NCBI RefSeq assembly: GCF_964019385.1
Contig: NC_088647.1
Span: 18,022,728-18,086,727, forward strand
Reading direction: 5' to 3'
Source: Sycon ciliatum
Lineage: Eukaryota; Porifera; Calcarea; Leucosolenida; Sycettidae
Length of the DNA stretch: 64,000 nt
The notes below the pieces were generated by a model. That model had not been told where the DNA came from, made no database searches, and saw nothing but the letters and a program-made list of their open reading frames with translations. A program made the position numbers and the translations under genes. This document shows, one piece after another, positions 57,035-64,000 of this stretch. The number at the start of each line of letters is the position of its first letter. Within the stretch, counting starts at the first letter, position 1.

Positions 57035-57790
57035 CTTGACCGAAGGTTAAAGGCGACTGCAGATAGAGGAACACATCGAGGTACAGGTACCGGCATCAAT
57101 ACAGTATCAGAGAGAAACAAACAAAAATGAGAGGTACGCAGAAAAAACTCTCGTAAGCCCAAGGGGAAGTGGTTGATGAGGGATGAATGCACTCTCCACG
57201 CTCGTCTACACTGTTCGTGGAAATGCACACATACATACAATAATATACATCATAGCAATAGCATGCACAGAACCGAACAATTTCATGTTCACACATGCAA
57301 GCACAGACCTGAATATTACTAGTACCAAAAGCCGATACAGACAATATCCCCATACACACAGACGCACACACACACAATGTTCCATGTATGCGCCCGTGGC
57401 GAGAAAAGCACGCAAATCTAAAAATGCACTGGATGTGAACCCACAGATTTTCTCTAATAGCAAAGATAGCGGATCTGATTCTGAATGAAACACACACACA
57501 CAATACAATCATTGAATGCCCATCCACAGATGATGGCAGGTCCTGAAAGGACAGGCAGTGTTCCAGTGATGGGGAACAGAACTTCGAGTGGCGAGTGAGG
57601 TATACACACACACACGTGCGTGCGCGGGCACACACCAAAGTATGAAGAAATAGAATCGACATCGTAGTATTCATTGGTTGGGGAATGGAAAGGAAAATAA
57701 AACATTGCTGTAGGTTATTGTTGTAAGGACACAGGGAGCACAACAGAAAGGTAAGCAACTTGCTTTGAAGCAAAGAAAGTTATTATTCCA
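57035..57790. other. Gene-free stretch
   Basis: No gene recognised in about 750 bp. Short AC tracts and a minus-strand frame rich in Cys/Val from those tracts. Confidence 0.5.
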
Positions 57791-57794
57791 CGGA

Positions 57795-58085
57795 TCTCAG
57801 AAGGAAGGAACGTTCCAGAATGCTGCACTGGCAACAGGCGGCCTGCATGTGCGCGGCCCCTGCAGTCGGTCCAGCTGCCGGCCTTGCAGTGCTGAAAAGA
57901 ATGTGCAGTACAGCATGTCACATAGTATCGCAGCCTGGACAAATAGGCGCTGGGAAGTCCTAGTTATGTGCTCACCTACACCACGATGCACCAATCTTCT
58001 GAGCTACTTTGGCAACAACTTTGTCCACTTGAAACTCCCATGGGCTGAGCCAGTTGTTGAAGGCTGCATCAAGGTGGACGGCAAT
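57795..58085 (-). mobile_element. LINE-B fragment
   Basis: Minus strand pieces WEFQVDKVVAKVAQKIGA and RLFVQAAILCDMLYCTFFSA, then LQGRQLDRLQ, match LINE-B at 49.0-49.2 kb (WDAQVHLIVSKITRKIGAL, SLFVQAVVIPDIVYGSNAF, LLGRQLDHL). The following PPVASAAFWNVP resembles the family end, implying an internal deletion. Confidence 0.6.
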
Positions 58086-58384
58086 GACCGCTGATGGCAA
58101 GGCAATCCATGACACACAGTCACTAGGGCATCGTCAACATGGCGCTGAGGCTGGATCGATAAAATCAACCTTAAGGCTGCCGCGGGGTTGACAACGAGGC
58201 CGTTGTCTCGAAGCTAGTCAGTCAGCCTGGTCACCGCCATTGACGAACCAGTCGCCACCGCCAGCAGTGGCGGTAGGTTGTGACAAGTGTGGTGCAATAT
58301 TGTCAGCAAATTCAGTACTCAGGATAAGATGAGTGACAAAGGGAACGTTGTGTTTGATAATATTGAAGTGAACAGGGATGATCA

Positions 58385-59138
58385 CAAACCCTGCGCGTAC
58401 TCCACTGTGAGTTACAAGAATATTCCGGACTGGACGACGAGCAAACACCAACCTGCTACATCCAACCAGGCAGATCATGACTATTACGATAGCTGCCAAA
58501 CCAGGTCAATGCCGACCTACTGCATAATGTCAATGTCAAACAGATCCTGCAGGAGAAGACTGGGGTGTTGGCGTCCAGTCACTGAGTGTACAGACACCAG
58601 TCACATTTCCTGCGTCTTTTGCAGCATACAGGATAGACTCATCACTGTAAAGTCCACAACTTCGTGATTTTTATTTGTAGAATACATGACAGGCGTATTC
58701 AGTGTGCCTCGCAGGACTGCGAGATGCTGCAGAAGACCAGGCTCGACCTTTCTGGACCGCCATTCACCGACGGTGGGCTACACGATGCTGGAGGAACTAG
58801 ATTCCAGTGAAAACCCAAGATTCCTTTGCTCCTGGACGCTCCGACGTGTTGTGATATCTGCCAGGTGCGCAGTAACTAGTATTTTCATCGCTATAGCGAG
58901 GACGACGCCGATCGGCAAACTCTCGCTCACAGCCATCACCAGCCTCTCAAAACCATCACTTGGCATCCCCCAGAGGTATAGGAGAAAGCCAAAACAGCTC
59001 TCAACAAACAAAAGCTAAGGACGATGGAAAGAGAGCATGTCAAAAAGAATACGAACAGTATGAAGTTCAAATGGTTTTGAACACTCGTACCACCAACTAT
59101 ACCACTTTCAATAAATCGTGACGCCATTTTGTTTTAAC
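58385..59138 (-). repeat. Long inverted repeat, right arm
   Basis: Pairs with 54437-55190. Confidence 0.9.
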
Positions 59139-59152
59139 ATGAATATCGCGGA

Positions 59153-59515
59153 TTATTATGGGCGCAAGAAAGAAACTACAAGGTGTAACACTGAGAAGTT
59201 CCAAGAATATTCTCAAAGCCCTTGGTTCTAGGAAAATAGCTGGTGAGAAACTGTATTCGTCCAATCACAAGCTGGCTCGATAATGCAGCACAGATATACA
59301 GACTACGAGCGTGTAAATAATCGTAACTGCTCGTAGTCTGTATCTGTGCTGCAATATCGAGCCATGCAAAATGTGAGCAGCTTGTGATTGGACGAATACA
59401 GTTTCTCACCTGCTATTTTCCTAGAACCAATTCAAGCCAAGGGCTTTGAGAATATTCTTGGAACTTCTCAGTGTTACACCTTGCCTAGTTTCTTTCTTGC
59501 GCCCAAAATAATTTC
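59153..59515. mobile_element. Fold-back MITE, 363 bp
   Basis: Nearly complete palindrome: arms begin ATTATGGGCGCAAGAAAG and its complement, meeting at about 59310-59335 (CTGCTCGTAGTCTGTAT against its mirror). Non-coding. Confidence 0.82.
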
Positions 59516-59853
59516 GTATAATCCCCACAGAAATATCCTAACATACATGACATGTGGGTCAGAAACAGGCAACACCAATACGGTTCAAATGCTGGCAAGA
59601 CCAGGGCATGCATGCCTGCCCTGATTATGTACAATGACGTAGACCTGGTAGCTGGCACCGGTGACTGTACAGACTGTACTGTAGCAGGTCTACACTGGAA
59701 AGCACTGAGCAGGATCTAGGACTAGTAGGAGTGTTCGTAGAGTTGACACTGTTTTTGTGATTCAACATTGAAGAGACAGCCGCTTTCAACTTCAAGACAA
59801 GAGATCAGAGCTTTGCACATTTTACGCTAGTGAGTCGCTGGGAGTCGATAGCA

Positions 59854-61731
59854 ATGGCTTCTCTCCAGTGCAACGGCTGTGGTTCATCGAGCACAGGTCT
59901 AAAATTTGTCTGCTGCCTGCACACGCTATGCGCAACCTGTCTGCGGAACAGCATTTCGTTTGACGCATCCATCAAATGTCCGAAATGTTTGTCCATCACT
60001 CCGCCGGCTGTGGGCGTAGAGCCATTGCGATCACTCCCTAATGTTGTGCGCCGTGGAGATAGTGAAGCGAGAGACGAGATGCAGGGTAAACCCTTGTGTG
60101 AAGAGTGTGGAGATGATACCATCGCCAGGAGCGGATGTGAGAACTGCCAGGTGAAAATGTGCGATGCGCACGCTGGTGTGCATCCACTGAACAAGATCAC
60201 GAAGGGACACATCGTCACGCCAATATCCCAAGTGGAGCAAGCCTCGTCTTCTACAGGATCGACCAGCAGATCTGCTACACAGCACAGGTGTGTGATGCAT
60301 ACAAGTGAGTTCGTTGATGGATTCTGCGTACAGTGTAACCAGTTGCTGTGTCCAAAGTGCAAGCAGGCACATTCACACAAGAAAGATCATCAAGTCTTGG
60401 ATACAGCCAGTGCTGGTCAAAAGACTCGGGATATGCTAGCAAATAAGCTTGGCAGCAGTTCATCAACATGTGATGCCATCATAACCCAAGCATTGAACAC
60501 TGTTCAAACAAACATTCAGAAGCTCAATGATCAAACAGAGCAGGCTTCGGGAAAAGTCAACCAGTTCTTCAAATTGCTGATCGGGGCAGTTGAGAATCGT
60601 CAAAATGATCTCCTTGCAAAGCTGGATGACATGCGATCTAAGAAGATGCTGTCATTGAAGAAACAACGAAATCGACTTCAGGAGTGTGTATCGCAAGAAG
60701 AGACTGCCTCGAATATTGTGCAGTCATTCACTGACGATGTTGAGCTGCTCCGTATATGGACATGGATCGACGAGTCATTGAACAAAACAATGCGAACAGC
60801 GGAAGAAGATAAAGTTCCATGTGTGTCCAGTGGGCTTGTGTTTGGCAGCACTGACATCACACAACTACTGAATGACATTGGCAAGTCTGGTACTGTACTG
60901 GATGTAGCTGATCATGCTGTACTGGATTGTCCAGACAAAGCCACGACTCGTGATGATGTCATACTTACTGTTGACATAACTTCATCACACACTGCTGATG
61001 CTGTCCTTGCCAGTGTTACCAATATTCCTGCATGCAGTGTGAGCCAGGATCAACTTGACAACATCGGACTGGAGATTTCCGTATGCAATCTTGACGTGGA
61101 CGACTTTCCATCTGTGCATCCTCGCTGTGAATCATTACCTGGAAGTGTAGAGATAGGACATGATCGATTTCAAGCTGGTCGCTACTGTGTATCAGCTATG
61201 ATTGGATACAGACATTTGCAAGGCAGTCCACAACAACTCACACTGACACCCACTGCCAGTCAGCCACTGTTTGATAACAGTCGATGTGGTCGTGGTTTGA
61301 AGATCACCAATGATGGTCGCACACTGAGTACCGGTAGTACCGATGATGCTTGGTCATCAGCATGTACCACACCTATGCTCACTGATACTGGTAGCAGTAC
61401 ACTGAAGGTGAGGATCGACAAGACCGCTGCTGGTCACATGTTTCTCTCTGCCTGTTCATCCAGTAGGCCACAACTGGACAATTACAGACAGGACGTGGCA
61501 CAGTGTTTTGGTTGGTGTGGGTATAGTGCTGATGATGACCACACCGGAACAGACCTTGGTCAACGCTGGCAAACTGGTGACGTCATTTTCCTCACTGTTG
61601 ATCATAATCGTCACACACTCACTGGTAGACATGAGAGAACGGGTGCCACAGAAACCATCCGAAATGTCACAGGTAACCTGTACTGGATTGTGACACTCCT
61701 TGGCAGTGATGAGCAAGTGTCGGTGGAGTGA
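59854..61731 (+). CDS. TRIM-like RING/B-box protein, gene 4
   Basis: 625 residues, single exon, start MASLQCNGCGSSSTGLKF. The RING is complete although one position before the second pair changed (VCCLHTLCATC). Both B-boxes, the coiled coil, the filamin-like repeat (AGRYCVSAMIGYRHLQGSP) and the SPRY-like end are present; the SPRY-like part has the variant loop STGSTDDAWSS and ends EQVSVE. Upstream sequence 59729-59853 closely matches that of gene 1 (GTGTTCGTAGAGTTGACA, CTTTGCACATTTTACGCTAG), so they share a duplication history or promoter. The 3' flank is more diverged than in genes 1-3, but a few words persist. The reading frame is intact. Confidence 0.9.
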   Translation: MASLQCNGCGSSSTGLKFVCCLHTLCATCLRNSISFDASIKCPKCLSITPPAVGVEPLRSLPNVVRRGDSEARDEMQGKPLCEECGDDTIARSGCENCQVKMCDAHAGVHPLNKITKGHIVTPISQVEQASSSTGSTSRSATQHRCVMHTSEFVDGFCVQCNQLLCPKCKQAHSHKKDHQVLDTASAGQKTRDMLANKLGSSSSTCDAIITQALNTVQTNIQKLNDQTEQASGKVNQFFKLLIGAVENRQNDLLAKLDDMRSKKMLSLKKQRNRLQECVSQEETASNIVQSFTDDVELLRIWTWIDESLNKTMRTAEEDKVPCVSSGLVFGSTDITQLLNDIGKSGTVLDVADHAVLDCPDKATTRDDVILTVDITSSHTADAVLASVTNIPACSVSQDQLDNIGLEISVCNLDVDDFPSVHPRCESLPGSVEIGHDRFQAGRYCVSAMIGYRHLQGSPQQLTLTPTASQPLFDNSRCGRGLKITNDGRTLSTGSTDDAWSSACTTPMLTDTGSSTLKVRIDKTAAGHMFLSACSSSRPQLDNYRQDVAQCFGWCGYSADDDHTGTDLGQRWQTGDVIFLTVDHNRHTLTGRHERTGATETIRNVTGNLYWIVTLLGSDEQVSVE

Positions 61732-62260
61732 GAAAGAAAGAATTGACTTAATGACAAAATTCCAATAATTTTATGAGCTGGACCAATCCACCAACAGCGG
61801 CCACCGCGATGTAGTCAGCATTGTTTTGGACAGAAACCAACTCCTCATTTGCTTGCTTTCTACTCGTCCTCAGTCTGCCTCGAGCAAAGCCCTTCCAGTT
61901 CCTGCTGCTGCTGCTGCTGCTGCTAGTTCGAAGTACTTGTGTCTCTTTCAACTACAAGCCAAGCTTGATAGTTTTGCTGCTGCCTACTTGCTTTCTCCTC
62001 TCTTGTACAATATAGTAATTGCATAACAAGTACTTCTACAATGTACACTCATATCACAAACATTGGAAGAAAAACAGTTTGTATCCCGAACGTATTCTCG
62101 CCACAATCATCAGTGGCAAATCGTGACTAAAGTGAAAAGGGAAACCACCTAAGGATATACATTTGAAAAAGACATAATGACTGTGCCGATCAGATGTGTA
62201 GATGGGCTGAGAGAAGCTGTCCCATTCCTTGCTGCTAATTATTATTGACTCAACATCCGA
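61732..62260. other. 3' flank of TRIM gene 4
   Basis: No second gene seen. Includes a (CTG)n run of eight units (61901-61924). Confidence 0.55.
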
Positions 62261-62324
62261 GTTTCAAATTGCACACCTGATGAGCTGTCGCGAACCATGC
62301 GGCGAAACGTACGTCATGTGAAAC
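62261..62324 (+). ncRNA. Hammerhead ribozyme, fourth type
   Basis: Core CTGATGA (62277-62283); stem II GCTGT paired with the AUGCGGC side, with wobble pairs; GAA (62304-62306); stem III ACG-TA-CGT; cleavage triplet GUC. Stem I CACA/UGUG has an A-C mismatch next to the core and an outer extension GTTT/AAAC. All core bases are canonical. Its carrier element is not defined. Confidence 0.75.
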
Positions 62325-62736
62325 TACTTGTTTTGAAGTCAACTAGTCCATCACAATGTTATGCATTAGGCGTACTGTAGTCTGTAGGCGTTTGGCGTTC
62401 GGTTCTGTACAACGCTTCCTCTTCTGTACTTATCTTTGATATCTCTGAGCCACCCAAGTTGGGTGCTGTACTGCTTTATTGTAGTTAGACCGCTTTGTCA
62501 AGTATCTTACAGGTCTCGGGACTTTAGCCTGAACCCATTTTTTTTAGGGCTGTTGGTTTGCGGTTCGGAAATGTTTTGCAGCTAGAAGTCAGGTCGTCGA
62601 ATGTCTTAGAGCTCTGTCAGTTGTGAGCCTAACAGTTAGCTACTCTTAACTCCTATCCATATGTCCCTTTCCCTTCTACATTAATTAATATTGGCTGAAC
62701 ATCCCAATAATTTAAAAATTCGACGAGGAGACAATA
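62325..62736. other. Gene-free stretch
   Basis: About 410 bp with no recognised gene. Confidence 0.5.
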
Positions 62737-63560
62737 ATTTTAATATGGCAATAAGTAGGACGAGCTGAAGCGACATGTGGACTACTTTATTAACAATGTA
62801 AGCGATGGAAACGATGCAAGAAACAACCTAAAGGGTAAGGAAAAATACATGTAAGAAGAAAAAGGGCAATGGAAAAAAGATGATTCGAACAAGTTTTCGT
62901 ACAACACTCTTCAGGAATCACCGTTGTACTAAAGAACAAAATGAGAACAAAGGAAATAATATAGCAATCAAGGTAGGGTGACACGTAACAATGACAGCAC
63001 TGGAATATCGAGGTGCGATTTCTCACAAATATGTGCAGAAAACAAGGGTATACAAGTAAGAACTAAGCGTGACAAGTGTGTATCAGCAACAAAAACAAAA
63101 AAGTGTTGTTGCCACTTGTGCCTAAATGTGTTTTGTCACCTTCTTGTTTATTATTGTTATTATTATCATTCGTTCTCACTTTTTTGTTTTTGTTGCTGAT
63201 ACACACTTGTCACGCTTAGTTCTTACTTGTATACCCTTGTTTTCTGCACACTTTTGTGAGAAATCGCACCTCGATATTCCAGTGCTGTCATTGTTACGTG
63301 TCACCCTACCTTGATTGCTATATTACTTCCTTTGTTCTCATTTTGTTCTTTAGTACAACGGTGATTCCTGAAGAGTGTTGTACGAAAACTTGTTCGAATC
63401 GTCTTTTTTCCATTGCCCTTTTTCTTCTTACATGTATTTTTCCTTACCCTTTAGGTTGTTTCTTGCATCGTCTCCATCGCTTACAATAACATTGTTAATA
63501 AAGTAGTCCACATGTCGCTTCAGCTCGTCCTATAGGCCTACTTATTGCCATATCCCAATA
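62737..63560. mobile_element. Large fold-back MITE, about 820 bp
   Basis: Arms of about 370-390 bp (to about 63107 and from about 63178) are near-identical inverted copies; the outer ends include GGCAATAAGTAGGACGAGC. The mirrored 77-78-residue frames come from the two arms. Non-coding. Confidence 0.85.
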
Positions 63561-64000
63561 ATTATTATCTTTTCTCATCGTTTTTCAAGGAATGCTTTGT
63601 CACAAATTTTACAAATGAGTTGTGGGCCGGAGCTTGCGGGCCAGTACTTATTTTAAAAGGCTTATGCTGTTCATAGAACTAGAGGAAAACAGCTGAAACC
63701 ATGATTATGTGGATACTTCTTGAAATCATAACACATGAGATAAGTATGCGGTCACGCCAATCAGTGACGTGAGTGCCTGATAGTGAGGTACCGGGAATAT
63801 TTTATGAAGGATTAACGATAGAGATCTGTGGATGATGTCATGATGGAATAGGAAAATTCTAGTTCAGATTAAATAGTACTGATTGGGTGATTTCTTGTAT
63901 ATAATGTTGCCTGAAGTATTCCTTTACTTTAGACGTTGTGATTAAGTTCTGTTCTGTTTAGCAGGCTAGACGTGCCAATGGCCTGTGCGGTGTTGCCGTG
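63561..64000. other. Gene-free window end
   Basis: I see no gene or recognised repeat in the last 440 bp. Confidence 0.5.

Larger units (their letters stand above)
54437..59138. mobile_element. 4.7-kb composite bounded by long inverted repeats
   Basis: Arms 54437-55190 and 58385-59138 are inverted copies of about 750 bp. The outer 500 bp are nearly identical and the inner part has drifted. The ends read GTTAAAACAAAATGGCG and its complement, with TTAA or TA possible as target. Inside are a CAA-tailed element, a TTAA fold-back MITE and a LINE-B fragment. The arms carry mirrored 110-residue frames of no known family. It may be a fold-back transposon or an inverted duplication. Confidence 0.7.

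Noticed and set aside
54557-59018. Mirrored 110-codon frames with a shared MTGVFSVPRRTAR start
   Set aside because: They are the two arms of one inverted repeat; no domain recognised and the other strand is also open.

Overview
The window is nuclear DNA of a multicellular animal, most likely an aquatic invertebrate. The evidence is intronless RING/B-box (TRIM-like) genes, a BEL/Pao LTR retrotransposon, several LINE families, tRNA-derived SINEs, many hAT- and TTAA-type MITEs, long AC/AG microsatellites and frequent TACATGTA-type palindromes. I cannot name the phylum; sponge, cnidarian, mollusc and lancelet are all possible. Nothing looks bacterial, and there is no operon or CRISPR array.

The only well-supported host genes are four paralogous single-exon TRIM-like genes, all on the + strand (7558-9432, 35875-37773, 43456-45330, 59854-61731). 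Each encodes about 624-632 residues in the order RING, two B-boxes, coiled coil, filamin-like Ig repeat, and a C-terminal SPRY-like domain. Genes 2 and 3 lie in a tandem segmental duplication of 6.5-8 kb (33.3-41.4 kb and 41.6-48.1 kb). Genes 1 and 4 share their 5' flank. The array behaves like a young, expanding family of putative ubiquitin ligases.

Layout: 0.6-7.1 kb is a graveyard of nested LINE 3' ends and MITEs on the minus strand. 7.5-9.4 kb is TRIM gene 1. 9.8-10.3 kb is a large AC microsatellite. 10.6-18.0 kb is a very young BEL/Pao element with near-identical 267-bp LTRs and a 5-bp target duplication. 18.4-28 kb has a possible host exon, hAT MITEs, SINEs, a 200-bp CT tract and several hammerhead-ribozyme elements. 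28.5-33.3 kb is a stack of direct, inverted and tandem duplications with no recognisable gene. 33.3-48.1 kb is the segmental duplication with TRIM genes 2 and 3. 48.1-52.2 kb holds a LINE, a hAT MITE and a cluster of hammerheads. 52.2-54.4 kb is a DNA transposon with a THAP gene and a convergent SAP-SWIM gene. 54.4-59.1 kb is bounded by 750-bp inverted repeats and holds a fold-back MITE and LINE pieces. 59.2-63.6 kb has TRIM gene 4, one more hammerhead and two fold-back elements.

The most notable signal is not protein coding: eight hammerhead self-cleaving ribozyme motifs (one decayed) in 64 kb. One is a tandem 228-bp retrozyme-like unit flanked by an 11-bp target duplication. All calls come from reading the sequence; no database search was possible.
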